The position numbers and the translations under genes are program-made. Shown here in pieces: positions 1 to 8,563 of a stretch of 64,000 nucleotides of DNA. This stretch comes from Ancylobacter aquaticus. GTDB taxonomy: Bacteria > Pseudomonadota > Alphaproteobacteria > Rhizobiales > Xanthobacteraceae. Below the pieces are notes generated by a model, which worked only from the letters and a program-made list of their open reading frames with translations, was not told where the DNA came from and ran no database searches. The stretch is from the NCBI RefSeq assembly GCF_004339465.1, contig NZ_SMFY01000004.1, forward strand, positions 186,001 through 250,000. Direction: 5' to 3'. Numbering within the stretch: the first letter of the stretch is position 1; the number at the start of each line of letters is the position of its first letter.

Positions 1-450
1 CGCCTCGGCCGCCCCGATGCGAGCGACGCCGAGGTGGAGGAAGCCGGCCGGCTCGCCCGCGCCGACGAGTTCGTCGGCCGCCTTCCCGAAGGTTGGGAGA
101 CCCCGGTGGGCGAGCGCGGGGTGACGCTGTCGGGCGGTCAGCGCCAGCGCCTCGCCATCGCCCGCGCCATCCTGCGGCAGGCGCCCATCCTGCTACTGGA
201 CGAGGCCACCTCGGCGCTTGACGCGGAAAGCGAGACTCTGGTCCAGCAGGCGCTCGACCTCTCGATGCAGGGCCGCACCACGCTGGTCATCGCCCATCGC
301 CTGGCGACGGTGCTGTCGGCAGACCGCATCCTGGTGATGGAGCGCGGGCGTATCGTGGAGGAAGGCACCCATGCCAGCCTGGTCGGGCGGGGCGGCCTCT
401 ATGCGCGCCTTGCCGCGCTCCAGTTCGGCGAGGCGAACGCCGGCAAATAG
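1..450 (+). CDS. ABC transporter (exporter type), C-terminal part of the ATPase domain, partial
   Basis: The frame is open from the first base, so this is the 149-codon tail of a longer gene. It shows the ABC signature LSGGQRQR at window codons 43-50, a Walker B ILLLDEAT followed by the D-loop SALD, and the switch histidine in VIAHR. An X-loop-like TPVGERG just before the signature is typical of exporter-type (MsbA-like) transporters that fuse membrane and ATPase domains. The Walker A and any membrane domain lie upstream of the window, so the substrate cannot be told. The next gene is convergent. Confidence 0.93.
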   Translation, partial: RLGRPDASDAEVEEAGRLARADEFVGRLPEGWETPVGERGVTLSGGQRQRLAIARAILRQAPILLLDEATSALDAESETLVQQALDLSMQGRTTLVIAHRLATVLSADRILVMERGRIVEEGTHASLVGRGGLYARLAALQFGEANAGK

Positions 451-489
451 GGGCGACGGGCAAAACGGCAAACGGACAAGGGCCGCCGT

Positions 490-1008
490 TCAGGCCTTGT
501 CCGCCGGTCCCTTGGCCTTGCGCTCCATGCGAAGCGTCGGGCGGCCAGAAGTCGGGTTGACGCCGTGCCCCACCACGGTGAAGCCGGCCTTCTCGTAGAA
601 GCGCACCGCGCGCTCGTTCTGCTCGTTTACATCGAGCACGAGGTGGCGCGGCGAGTGGGCGGCGGCGGCGGCGACCAGCCGGCTGGCTACACCGGCCCCC
701 CAATGGTCGGGATGGACGACAAGCTGGTCGACATAGCCAGTGCGCGGGTGGACCGAGACGAAGCCGAGCAGCGCGCCCGCAACGCCGCCCTCCCCTTCCG
801 CCAGCGCGAGGTCAATCGCCGCGCCCTCGTCGATCAGCGCGCCGATGCGGTGGCATAGCCAGCCCCGCCGGGCCTCGAAGTCGATTTCCGGCAATGCTTC
901 CTGCCACGCCTCGACCCACAGGCCGGTCATGGCGGGCATGTGGCTCCAGTCGAAGCCGGCCAGTAGAGCGGCGCGCGGTTCGCTCATCGCGCGTCGCTCA
1001 TGGCTCAT
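490..1008 (-). CDS. GNAT family N-acetyltransferase
   Basis: A 172-residue GNAT-fold protein. The acetyl-CoA binding motif A is visible as LVVHPDHWGAGVASRLV, followed by LDVNEQNERAVRFYEKAGF, the usual motif B region of the family. Such enzymes acetylate small amines, antibiotics or protein N-termini; nothing here shows the substrate. The start overlaps the stop of the upstream MotB-like gene by 4 bases, which suggests translational coupling, although a second Met seven codons later (MSEPRA) is also possible. It is the last gene of a leftward set with the MotA/MotB-like pair and converges on the ABC transporter gene. Confidence 0.85.
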   Translation of the reverse strand: MSHERRAMSEPRAALLAGFDWSHMPAMTGLWVEAWQEALPEIDFEARRGWLCHRIGALIDEGAAIDLALAEGEGGVAGALLGFVSVHPRTGYVDQLVVHPDHWGAGVASRLVAAAAAHSPRHLVLDVNEQNERAVRFYEKAGFTVVGHGVNPTSGRPTLRMERKAKGPADKA

Positions 1009-2039
1009 CGCTCGGTGAGCTTGAGTTCGATGCGGCGGTTGCGGGCGCGGGCCGCGTCGTCGCTACCGGAATCGATGGGCTGGTACTCGCCAAAGCCGGC
1101 GGCAACGAGATGCTGCGGCGACACGCCTCGCTGCGCCAGATACTGCACCACCGCGATGGCGCGCGAGGCCGAGAGCTCCCAGTTCGAGGGATAGAGCGGG
1201 GTCGCAATCGGCCGGTCGTCCGTGTGCCCGTCGACACGCAGCACCCAGGGGAGGTCGGCGGGAATCTGCTTTTCCAGCTCCATCAGCGCCGCCGCGAGCT
1301 TGTCGAGCGCCGGCCGCGCATCGTCCCGCAGTTGCGCGGCGGCGGGATCGAAGAAGATTTCCGACTGGAAGACGAAACGGTCGCCGACCACCCGCACATC
1401 CGGCCTGTCACCCAGAATGGAGCGCAGCCGGCCAAAGAAGTCCGAGCGGTAGCGCGTCAGTTCCTGCACCCGCTGCGCCAGGGCGACATTGAGCCGCCGG
1501 CCGAGATCGGCGAGGCGTGACTGGCTCTCCTTGTCCTTCTGGTCGGAAATGTTCAGCGCCTCTTCCAGCGCGGCGATCTGCCGGCGCAGCGCGGCGATCT
1601 GCTGGTTGAGGATGGCGATCTGCGCCGCAGCCGAGGCTGATGCGTCCTTTTCCGCGCCGAGCTGGCGGTCGAGTTCCGCGCTCCGGCTCTGGGCGGAGGC
1701 GATCTCCTCCGGGCTGGCCACTGCGGCGGCCGCATCCCTCAGCACGTCGCGTTCCTGCTCCAGCCGCAGCAGGCTGGCGCGCAGCGCGCCCATCTGGCTG
1801 TCGGTTTCGGCATCGCTCGCCCGCTCCAGCGCCAGCAGGTCGGTCAGTTCGCGGATCTGCGCCTGCAGCCGCGCCATGGCGTCGTCCTTGGAGCCGATTT
1901 CCTGGGTCAGCACGAACTGCGCGAGCACGAAGACCGAGAGCAGGAAGACGAAGACCAGCAGCAGCGTCGACAGCGCGTCGACGAAGCCGGGCCAGTAGTC
2001 GATTTGCCGATCGCCACGGCGGGAACGTCCTAGGGCCAT
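1005..2039 (-). CDS. MotB/OmpA-like peptidoglycan-binding protein of a proton-channel pair
   Basis: 344 residues. A single membrane helix (about 18-40, PGFVDALSTLLLVFVFLL) carries Asp21 in the place of the proton-binding Asp of MotB and ExbD. It is followed by a long charged coiled coil (about 45-190) and a C-terminal OmpA-like domain (about 220-344) containing VDGHTDDRPI and RNRRIELKL. The expected topology is an inner-membrane anchor, a periplasmic stalk and a peptidoglycan-binding head. The start codon shares one base with the stop of the MotA/ExbB-like gene, so the two are almost certainly co-translated. There are no flagellar genes nearby; the pair is probably a non-flagellar stator-like machine of unknown output. 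Confidence 0.88.
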   Translation of the reverse strand: MALGRSRRGDRQIDYWPGFVDALSTLLLVFVFLLSVFVLAQFVLTQEIGSKDDAMARLQAQIRELTDLLALERASDAETDSQMGALRASLLRLEQERDVLRDAAAAVASPEEIASAQSRSAELDRQLGAEKDASASAAAQIAILNQQIAALRRQIAALEEALNISDQKDKESQSRLADLGRRLNVALAQRVQELTRYRSDFFGRLRSILGDRPDVRVVGDRFVFQSEIFFDPAAAQLRDDARPALDKLAAALMELEKQIPADLPWVLRVDGHTDDRPIATPLYPSNWELSASRAIAVVQYLAQRGVSPQHLVAAGFGEYQPIDSGSDDAARARNRRIELKLTER

Positions 2040-3118
2040 CAGGCGCTCTCGCGATCCGACTTGGCGTCAGCGATGCGTTCCAGCAGGCGCTTGATGTCGC
2101 GCTGCTGTTCGGCCTGCGCCTCCACCCAGTCGCGCACCATCTGCTGCTCGCTGCGCATGTGCTGCACGAGGCCCTGCAGGCTCTCCGCCAGATGCGCCAT
2201 GGCGGTCGTGACGCGCTGCGAGCCGGCTTCGGTCATGGTGCGCTCAAGCCGCGCAATGGCGGCGGAAAGGTCGCTGAAATCCGGTGTCGGCGCCGGCGGG
2301 GGCGGCAGGGGTATCGACAACGGCAGCGGCAGTGGCAACGGGCCGATCGGCGCCGTATGCGACGGCACGGGAACAGGCCCTCGGGTGCGCGCCGCCTCCG
2401 TGCCGAGATCCTCGACCGTGGTCGAGAGCCAGTCTTCGAGGTCGATGTAGAAGCGGTTCTGCGCCTGTCCGGCCTGGAGATCGAGAAAGCCGAGCACCAG
2501 CGAGCCGGCAAGGCCGAACAGCGAGGAGGAGAAGGCGATGCCCATGCCGCCCAGAGGCGCGGCAAGGCCGGTCTTCAGCGTGTCGAGCACCGAGGCCGAT
2601 TCCGGCCCCACTTCGAGCGAGCCGATCACCCCGGCGATCGAGCTGACGGTCTCCAGCAGTCCCCAGAAGGTGCCGAGCAGGCCGAGAAAGACGAGCAGGC
2701 CGGTCAGGTAGCGCAGCAGGTCGCGGGCCTCGTCGAGGCGGGTCCCGATGGATTCGAGAATGCCGCGCATCGTTGCCTGCGAGATCGACATGCGCCCGAC
2801 GCGGTCGCCGAGCAGCGCCGCCATCGGCGCCAGCAGCACCGGCGCCCGCCGCACTTCAAGGCCGGGATCGGCGATGCGGAAGCTGTTCACCCATTCGACT
2901 TCCGGCAGCAGGCGCACCACCTGGCGGAAAGCGAAGATGATGCCGATCAGCAGAACGCCGAAGATGACGCCGTTCAGGCCGGGATTGTTGAGAAAGGCAC
3001 GCCAGATCGGCTCGTGCAGAATGGAGGCCAGCGCCACGCACAGCAGGATAAACACGAACATCCGCACCAGAAAGATGCGGGGCGATGACAATTTATGAAA
3101 TGAATCCGTAGCGCTCAT
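2039..3118 (-). CDS. MotA/TolQ/ExbB family proton-channel protein
   Basis: 359 residues from the ATG chosen here; a TTG 13 codons upstream would give 372. Four hydrophobic segments fit the family: about 15-35, 49-71, 137-159 and 190-213. The third contains the LGLLGTFWGL signature typical of TolQ/ExbB/MotA channels, and a polar cytoplasmic stretch lies between helices 2 and 3. The C-terminus holds a proline-rich linker (runs of PLPLPLP and PPPPAP) followed by a helical, Glu/Gln-rich tail, which is unusual for TolQ or MotA. It would form the proton pore with the adjacent MotB-like protein. The specific process driven is unknown. Confidence 0.87.
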   Translation of the reverse strand: MSATDSFHKLSSPRIFLVRMFVFILLCVALASILHEPIWRAFLNNPGLNGVIFGVLLIGIIFAFRQVVRLLPEVEWVNSFRIADPGLEVRRAPVLLAPMAALLGDRVGRMSISQATMRGILESIGTRLDEARDLLRYLTGLLVFLGLLGTFWGLLETVSSIAGVIGSLEVGPESASVLDTLKTGLAAPLGGMGIAFSSSLFGLAGSLVLGFLDLQAGQAQNRFYIDLEDWLSTTVEDLGTEAARTRGPVPVPSHTAPIGPLPLPLPLSIPLPPPPAPTPDFSDLSAAIARLERTMTEAGSQRVTTAMAHLAESLQGLVQHMRSEQQMVRDWVEAQAEQQRDIKRLLERIADAKSDRESA

Positions 3119-3257
3119 ACCGTCGGCCGTCCCCGTGAAGGACGGCGATGGCCCCAAAAGACCGCCCTTCGGGCCGGACTATGCCACAGACGCACGGAAA
3201 AGGAACGCGGCAGAGCCCGGATGAACGGGCGTTATCTCTCTGCCGTCAGGGCTTTCC

Positions 3258-4046
3258 CTACGCCTTGCTTACGAGCGCCAGGAGGTCGCGGCGCACCGTG
3301 TCATTGCCGACGATGATGTCGCCCTTGGCCAGCATCTTGTCGCCGCCGTCGAGGTCCGAGACATAGCCGCCCGCCTCGCGCACCATCACGATTCCGGCCG
3401 CCATGTCCCAAGGGCTGAGGCCCCGCTCCCAGAAGGCGTCGAAGCGGCCGGCGGCCACCCAGGCAAGGTCGAGCGCGGCGGTGCCGGTGCGGCGCAGGCC
3501 GGCCACTTTCGGCGCGATGGCGCCATATTCGCGGCCGAACTGCGCGAAGTCGCCGCGCCCCATATGCGGCAGCCCGCAGCACACCACGGCATCGGCCAGA
3601 TTGCGCCGGGCGGCGACGCGGATGCGGCGATCGTTCATGAAGGCGCCGGCACCCTTCTCGGCGACGAAAAGCTCGTCCGTGACCGGGTTGTAGATCACCC
3701 CCGCCACCGGCACGCCGTCGCGCGCCAGCGCCAGCGAGACGCAGAACAGCGGGATGCCGTGCAGGAAATTGGTCGTACCGTCGAGCGGGTCGATGATCCA
3801 GCGATGGCTCTCATCGGTCCCATCGACGTCGCCGCCCTCCTCCATGATGAAGCCGTAGCTCGGCCGCGCCTTGGTCAGCTCGTCCTGGAGGATGCGCTCG
3901 GCCTTGCGGTCGGCGTTGGAGACGAAATTCGCCGGCCCCTTGAGCGACACCTGCAGGTTCTCGACCTCTCCGAAATCGCGGATCAGGGAGCGGCCAGCCT
4001 TGCGGACGGCCTGGACCATGACGGTCATCAGGGGGGTACGGATCAT
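3258..4046 (-). CDS. suhB: inositol monophosphatase family protein
   Basis: 262 residues, the usual length of the FIG/inositol monophosphatase superfamily. Metal-binding motif 1 is seen as EEGG followed by WIIDPLDGTTNF, and motif 2 as LSPWDMAAGIVMVREAGG. The family hydrolyses inositol 1-phosphate and related sugar phosphates with Mg2+; SuhB members also act in rRNA transcription antitermination. Some relatives are histidinol-phosphate or nucleotide phosphatases, so the substrate is not fixed by sequence. A GGAA element lies just before the ATG. It lies downstream of zapA on the same strand, separated by about 150 bases. Confidence 0.88.
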   Translation of the reverse strand: MIRTPLMTVMVQAVRKAGRSLIRDFGEVENLQVSLKGPANFVSNADRKAERILQDELTKARPSYGFIMEEGGDVDGTDESHRWIIDPLDGTTNFLHGIPLFCVSLALARDGVPVAGVIYNPVTDELFVAEKGAGAFMNDRRIRVAARRNLADAVVCCGLPHMGRGDFAQFGREYGAIAPKVAGLRRTGTAALDLAWVAAGRFDAFWERGLSPWDMAAGIVMVREAGGYVSDLDGGDKMLAKGDIIVGNDTVRRDLLALVSKA

Positions 4047-4195
4047 GTCAAATTCCAGATGAAGCGCGATCGGAAGCCAGAGAACGGTCTGCTCCTGTGC
4101 GCCGCGCGGCGAGGCGCGTCAAGCCCGCCGGGCCAGCCGCCCGGGCCGCACCGGCGCAGGGCGTCGGGCAGAAACCCGCGCGCCCGCGACGTTTC

Positions 4196-4579
4196 TCAAC
4201 CCATGCCGACGCCGCCGGATGGGCTGGTACCCAGTTCCCGGGTCAGCCGCTCCAGTCGCTCGGCGGCGGAGACGACGCTGCGCGCCAGCCGCGCCTCGGT
4301 CTCGCCAAGGCGCTGGGTCGCGGCGCTGCGTGCGGCGCGCTCCGTGGCCGCCTCCTGCTCCAGCGCCGCAAGCCGCCGACGCGCCTCGCTCAGTTCATCG
4401 GCGATGGTGATGGCCGCCATGATGCTCAGGCGCTGGTCGCCGATCTCGCCAAAGGCGATGCGCAATTGGTCGATGCGCGCATCGACCTCCTCACCAAGCC
4501 CGCTGAGATGGTCTTCCTGACCGTCGTCGCAGGCCATGCGATAGGCGCGCCCGCCAATGCTGATGGTCACATAGGCCAT
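4196..4579 (-). CDS. zapA: cell division protein ZapA
   Basis: 127 residues. The N-terminus (VTISIGGRAYRMACDDGQE, then a helix with ARIDQLR and LSIMAAITIADEL) matches the ZapA head domain. The C-terminal half is a heptad-rich coiled coil, as in ZapA dimers. ZapA binds and bundles FtsZ at midcell. It starts 9 bases after the stop of a DUF4164 coiled-coil gene; this order upstream of a divergent transketolase gene is common in Rhizobiales. The roughly 150 bases downstream, before suhB, hold GC-rich inverted repeats but no RNA gene I can recognise. Confidence 0.87.
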   Translation of the reverse strand: MAYVTISIGGRAYRMACDDGQEDHLSGLGEEVDARIDQLRIAFGEIGDQRLSIMAAITIADELSEARRRLAALEQEAATERAARSAATQRLGETEARLARSVVSAAERLERLTRELGTSPSGGVGMG

Positions 4580-4588
4580 TGCCGCCCC

Positions 4589-4888
4589 TCAGCGTTCATG
4601 CGCGGCGAGCACCGCGCGAATGGTTTCCATGGCGCTGCCGAGCCGGCGCGCCACCTCGTCATTGGCGGTATCGAGCCGGTCGGCGCGGGCCTGCGCACCG
4701 TCAAGGGCATCGGCAAGACGCGAACGGTCGGCACCGAGCACATGCAGCTGCTGGGCAAGCGCGGCCTCCTGCCGCTCCACTTCCAGCCGGCGCTCGATCG
4801 CGCCTTCGAGTGCATCGACCGCACTGTCGAAGCGCCGCAGCGCCGCGTCCAGCACGTTCGTCGGTTCGCCCGCCTCAGGCGCGTTCAT
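4589..4888 (-). CDS. DUF4164 family coiled-coil protein
   Basis: 99 residues, almost entirely helical with regular heptads (LRRFDSAVDALEGAIERRL, then DRSRLADALDGAQARADRL). I chose the ATG preceded by a GGAG ribosome site about 8 bases upstream; the frame stays open another 52 codons but that part is compositionally unlike protein and has no ribosome site. The family is restricted to alphaproteobacteria, sits beside zapA and has no assigned biochemical role. Its position, just ahead of zapA and probably in the same transcript, hints at a division-related coiled coil, but this is inference. Confidence 0.75.
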   Translation of the reverse strand: MNAPEAGEPTNVLDAALRRFDSAVDALEGAIERRLEVERQEAALAQQLHVLGADRSRLADALDGAQARADRLDTANDEVARRLGSAMETIRAVLAAHER

Positions 4889-5153
4889 GACGTCTCCGTT
4901 CTTTCGCCCGGCACGGGCGGCAAGCAGGGGCCGAAATCTAGGGTGGGAAGGCGACGCCGCCGGCCCGCATCCCCTCCCCCCGTCAAGCGATTCATCGCCG
5001 AACGATTCCGGCGATATTGAGCCTGCGGGGGGAAACCGCGTCAACTAACGCACATGATGGGGGAACAACGCACATCTTCCGCCCCGAGTGGCGGCGGCGG
5101 CGGGAGGCGGCAGCTCTTGGCGCCGGGCAGCCCCGGTTGCGCGCTTTCTCGTT

Positions 5154-5177
5154 ACAGGCCTGCTCGTCACAGGCCTG
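5154..5177. repeat. pair of ACAGGCCTG half-palindromes upstream of the tkt promoter
   Basis: The nonamer ACAGGCCTG occurs at 5154-5162 and again at 5169-5177, 15 bases start to start, and each contains the palindrome AGGCCT. The second copy ends just before the TTGACA at 5181. This placement suits a regulator-binding site for the tkt transcription unit; no regulator can be named from sequence. Confidence 0.45.
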
Positions 5178-5180
5178 TCT

Positions 5181-5208
5181 TTGACAGCGCGCCCGGTGAT
5201 GCTATCAC
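5181..5208 (+). promoter_or_regulatory. putative sigma-70 promoter of tkt
   Basis: A perfect TTGACA at 5181-5186 is followed after 16 bases by TATCAC at 5203-5208. The predicted start would give a leader of about 110 bases. The -10 is only a fair match, but the same TTGACA ... CTATCA pattern precedes the L36 gene at 28.4 kb. Confidence 0.5.
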
Positions 5209-5326
5209 TCGCCGGCACCCGCCCGCATGCTGAGCAGGCCGCCCGGGAGCAACGCCGCCCGGCCTGCGGCCTCTAAACGTCGCGCCCTGACACAGCAACC
5301 CATCTGCCTCGGAGACATCCGTCCTC

Positions 5327-7318
5327 ATGTCAAACCGCGAGAAGCACGATCGCATGGCCAATGCCATTCGGGCACTGGCCATGGATGCCGTCGAAGCTGC
5401 CAATTCCGGTCATCCGGGCATGCCGATGGGAATGGCGGATGTCGCCACCGTCCTGTTCGGCAAGGTGCTGAAATACGACCCGACCGACCCGCATTGGCCG
5501 GACCGGGACCGCTTCATCCTCTCCGCCGGCCACGGCTCGATGCTGATCTATGCCCTGCTCTACCTCACCGGGTATGAGGGCATGTCGATCGACGACATCA
5601 AGAATTTCCGCCAGCTCGGCTCGCGCACGCCCGGCCACCCCGAATACGGCCACACGGTCGGCATCGAGACCACCACCGGCCCGCTCGGCCAGGGCCTCGC
5701 CAATTCGGTTGGCTTCGCGCTTGGCGAGCGCATGCTCGCCGCCCAGTTCGGCGGCGAACTGGTCGATCACCACACCTATGTCATCTGCGGCGATGGCTGC
5801 CTGATGGAAGGCATCTCGGAGGAGGCGATCGAGATCGCCGGCCGCCAGAAGCTGAACAAGCTCACCGTGCTGTGGGACGACAACCACATCACCATCGACG
5901 GCTCGACCGCGCTCTCCGTGGCGACCGACCAGCTCGCCCGCTTCGAGGCCTCGGGCTGGCACGCCACCCGCGTCGATGGCCATGACCCGGACGCCATCCT
6001 CGCCGCGCTGGAGGCCGCCAAGACCAGCGACAGGCCGACGCTGATCGCCTGCCACACCACCATCGGCTATGGCGCGCCCAACAAGGGCGGCACCAACGCC
6101 GTCCATGGCGCGCCACTCGGCGCCGCCGAGATCGCCGCCGCCCGTGCCTTCCTGAACTGGGAATACGAGCCCTTCGTCATTCCCAGCGACGTGCTCGACG
6201 CCTGGCGGCTCGCCGGCCTGCGCTCGCGTCAGGCGCACAAGAACTGGAACCAGCGGCTCACCGAGGTCGACGTCGAACTTCGCGGCGAGTTCGAGCGCCG
6301 CGTGCGCGGCGACCTGCCCTCCAAGATGGGCGAGACGATCGCCGCCGTGATCGCCAAGGCCCGTGCCGATGGCGGGGCGGTGGCGACGCGCAAATCCTCC
6401 GAGATCGTGCTGGAGGCCCTCACCGCCGCTCTGCCGGAGATGGTGGGCGGCTCGGCCGACCTCACCCACTCCAACAACACCAAGACCAAGGCGACCTCGG
6501 TCTATGTCGAGCCGCCGAAATACGACGGCCGCTATGTGAACTGGGGCATACGCGAGCACGGCATGGCGGCGGCGATGAACGGCATCGCCCTGCATGGCGG
6601 CTTCATCCCCTATGGCGGCACGTTCCTGGTCTTCTCCGACTATTGCCGCCCCTCCATCCGCCTCGCGGCGCTGATGGGCGTGCGCGTGGTTTATGTGTTC
6701 ACGCATGATTCGATCGGCGTGGGCGAAGACGGCCCGACGCATCAGCCGGTCGAGCAGATCGCCGCGCTGCGGGCCATTCCGAACCTCCTCGTCTTCCGCC
6801 CCTGCGACACGGTGGAGACGGCGGAAGCCTGGAAGCTGGCTCTGGAGCACACGACCGGCCCGAGCGTGATGGCGCTGACCCGCCAGAACCTCCCGCTGCT
6901 GCGCACTGACGACAGCGAGCGCTGCCTCACCGCGCGCGGTGCCTATGAACTGGCCTCCGCCTCCGACGAGGCGCAGGTCACGCTGTTCGCCTCCGGCTCG
7001 GAAGTCTCGCTGGTGATGAAGGCGCGCGAGCAGCTGGAAGCGCAGGGCGTGGCGACCCGCGTCGTCTCCGTGCCCTGCTTCGAGCTGTTCCTGAACCAGC
7101 CCGAGGAAAGCCGCCGCCAGGTGGTGGGCACGGCGCCGGTGAAGATCGCGGTCGAAGCCCTGATCCGCCAGGGCTGGGACGAGATCGTCGGCTCCGACGC
7201 CGCCTTCATCGGCATGCGGGGATTTGGCGCCTCCGGTCCGGCCCCCCAGGTGTTCGCCCATTTCGGCATCACCGTGGAAGCCGTGGTCGCGACCGCGCTC
7301 AGCCGCCTCAAGCGCTGA
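5327..7318 (+). CDS. tkt: transketolase
   Basis: 663 residues, full length for the family. The thiamine pyrophosphate motif [13 protein letters not shown] begins at residue 155, and the N-terminal [10 protein letters not shown] and TGPLGQG elements and the central [17 protein letters not shown] stretch are all present. It transfers two-carbon units between pentose, hexose, triose and tetrose phosphates in the pentose phosphate pathway and, in autotrophs, the Calvin cycle. A GGAG ribosome site precedes the ATG. It heads a rightward cluster with gap, pgk and fba, so it shares triose- and hexose-phosphate intermediates with its neighbours. The cluster contains no RuBisCO or phosphoribulokinase gene. 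Confidence 0.97.
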   Translation: MSNREKHDRMANAIRALAMDAVEAANSGHPGMPMGMADVATVLFGKVLKYDPTDPHWPDRDRFILSAGHGSMLIYALLYLTGYEGMSIDDIKNFRQLGSRTPGHPEYGHTVGIETTTGPLGQGLANSVGFALGERMLAAQFGGELVDHHTYVICGDGCLMEGISEEAIEIAGRQKLNKLTVLWDDNHITIDGSTALSVATDQLARFEASGWHATRVDGHDPDAILAALEAAKTSDRPTLIACHTTIGYGAPNKGGTNAVHGAPLGAAEIAAARAFLNWEYEPFVIPSDVLDAWRLAGLRSRQAHKNWNQRLTEVDVELRGEFERRVRGDLPSKMGETIAAVIAKARADGGAVATRKSSEIVLEALTAALPEMVGGSADLTHSNNTKTKATSVYVEPPKYDGRYVNWGIREHGMAAAMNGIALHGGFIPYGGTFLVFSDYCRPSIRLAALMGVRVVYVFTHDSIGVGEDGPTHQPVEQIAALRAIPNLLVFRPCDTVETAEAWKLALEHTTGPSVMALTRQNLPLLRTDDSERCLTARGAYELASASDEAQVTLFASGSEVSLVMKAREQLEAQGVATRVVSVPCFELFLNQPEESRRQVVGTAPVKIAVEALIRQGWDEIVGSDAAFIGMRGFGASGPAPQVFAHFGITVEAVVATALSRLKR

Positions 7319-7339
7319 ACACGCCCTTCAAGCCATGCA

Positions 7340-7364
7340 GCTGGCGCATGAACAATGCGCCAGC
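7340..7364. repeat. perfect 10-bp inverted repeat between tkt and gap
   Basis: GCTGGCGCAT (7340-7349) and ATGCGCCAGC (7355-7364) are exact reverse complements around a 5-base loop. It lies 21 bases after the tkt stop and about 110 bases before gap. No T-run follows, so it is a poor intrinsic terminator; it could be a transcript-stabilising hairpin or an operator for gap. Confidence 0.7.
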
Positions 7365-7473
7365 CCTGCGTCCGGGTAGCAGCGTCAAAAGAGCGACTGG
7401 TGTCGTAGCGTCCGCCGCGCTATGAGGCCAACGCGCGGATCGTGATGATAAAGCTTACCTGGGGAATAAACGC

Positions 7474-8484
7474 ATGACGCTCAAGGTTGCCATCAACGGC
7501 TTTGGTCGCATCGGTCGCAATGTGCTGCGGGCCATTATCGAGTCTGGCCGTACCGATATCGAAGTTGTCGCCATCAATGATCTCGGCCCGGTCGAGACCA
7601 ACGCGCACCTGTTTCGCTTCGACAGCGTCCATGGGCGTTTCAACGGCACCGTGACGGTCGACGGCGACACCATCGATGTCGGCCGCGGCCCGATCAAGGT
7701 GACGGCGGTGCGCAATCCGGCCGAACTGCCGCACACGGCGCTGGGCGTCGATGTGGCGCTCGAATGCACCGGCATCTTCACCGCCCGCGACAAGGCCGCC
7801 GCCCATCTGGCCGCCGGCGCCAAGCGCGTGCTGGTTTCCGCCCCGGCGGAAGGCGCCGACCTCACGGTCGTGTTCGGCGTCAACCATGACAAGCTGACCA
7901 AGGACCACCTCGTCGTCTCCAACGCCTCCTGCACCACCAATTGCCTCGCGCCGGTGGCCAAGGTGCTGAACGACGCCGTCGGTATCGACCACGGCTTCAT
8001 GACCACGATCCACTCCTACACCGGCGACCAGCCGACGCTGGACACCATGCACAAGGACCTCTACCGCGCCCGTGCTGCGGCGCTGTCGATGATCCCCACC
8101 ACCACCGGCGCCGCCAAGGCCGTTGGCCTCGTGCTGCCCGAGCTGGCCGGCCGGCTCGACGGCACCTCGATCCGCGTGCCGACCCCGAACGTGTCGGTCG
8201 TCGACTTCAACTTCGTCGCCAAGCGCAAGGTGACCAAGGAAGAGATCAACGAGGCGATCAAGGCCGCTGCTGCCAGCGGCCCGCTCAAGGGAATCCTCGG
8301 CATTACCGACCAGCCGAACGTTTCCACCGATTTCAACCACGACCCCCATTCCTCGATCTTCCATCTCGACCAGACCAAGGTGCTGGAAGGCAATTTCGTC
8401 CGAGTGCTGTCCTGGTACGACAATGAATGGGGCTTCTCGAACCGCATGTCCGACACGGCGGTCGCCCTCGGAAAGCTGATCTGA
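7474..8484 (+). CDS. gap: glyceraldehyde-3-phosphate dehydrogenase, type I
   Basis: 336 residues. The NAD-binding Rossmann motif is [12 protein letters not shown] near the start, and the catalytic Cys153 sits in [12 protein letters not shown]. The INDL element after beta-2 keeps the Asp that favours NAD over NADP. It interconverts glyceraldehyde-3-phosphate and 1,3-bisphosphoglycerate. A GGGGA ribosome site precedes the ATG. It is followed by pgk, the next enzyme of the pathway, after a strong hairpin. In Xanthobacter flavus the gap-pgk pair is known to depend on the LysR-type activator CbbR; whether that holds here cannot be judged from the window. Confidence 0.97.
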   Translation: MTLKVAINGFGRIGRNVLRAIIESGRTDIEVVAINDLGPVETNAHLFRFDSVHGRFNGTVTVDGDTIDVGRGPIKVTAVRNPAELPHTALGVDVALECTGIFTARDKAAAHLAAGAKRVLVSAPAEGADLTVVFGVNHDKLTKDHLVVSNASCTTNCLAPVAKVLNDAVGIDHGFMTTIHSYTGDQPTLDTMHKDLYRARAAALSMIPTTTGAAKAVGLVLPELAGRLDGTSIRVPTPNVSVVDFNFVAKRKVTKEEINEAIKAAAASGPLKGILGITDQPNVSTDFNHDPHSSIFHLDQTKVLEGNFVRVLSWYDNEWGFSNRMSDTAVALGKLI

Positions 8485-8494
8485 ACATCCGGCC

Positions 8495-8526
8495 CGGCCG
8501 GGCCTCCCGCCAAGGAGGTCCGGCCG
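8495..8526 (+). terminator. strong hairpin between gap and pgk (attenuator or processing site)
   Basis: A 13-bp stem with one G-U pair joins 8495-8507 to 8514-8526 around a 6-base loop, followed by only TTT. It begins 10 bases after the gap stop and ends 37 bases before pgk. The short T-run suggests partial termination or a decay barrier rather than a full stop, letting gap be expressed above pgk. Confidence 0.55.
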
Positions 8527-8563
8527 TTTCGCATTCAAGATCAACAATCCAAGGGAGAAGACC

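Larger units (their letters stand above)
4889..5326. promoter_or_regulatory. divergent intergenic region between the DUF4164/zapA genes and tkt
   Basis: These 438 bases separate two outward-facing transcription units. The part nearest tkt contains a consensus -35 and two copies of ACAGGCCTG (5154-5162 and 5169-5177), reported separately. The rest is GC-rich with no convincing small gene. No RNA gene or long repeat was recognised. Confidence 0.6.

Noticed and set aside
4047-4195. Possible 6S RNA gene downstream of zapA, its usual place in many bacteria.
   Set aside because: The spacer has GC-rich inverted repeats but I could not recognise the long double-hairpin with central bubble that defines 6S RNA. 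A covariance search would settle it.
5330-7261. A 643-codon frame antisense to tkt.
   Set aside because: tkt is full length with all motifs; the antisense frame lacks a ribosome site and shows no domain.
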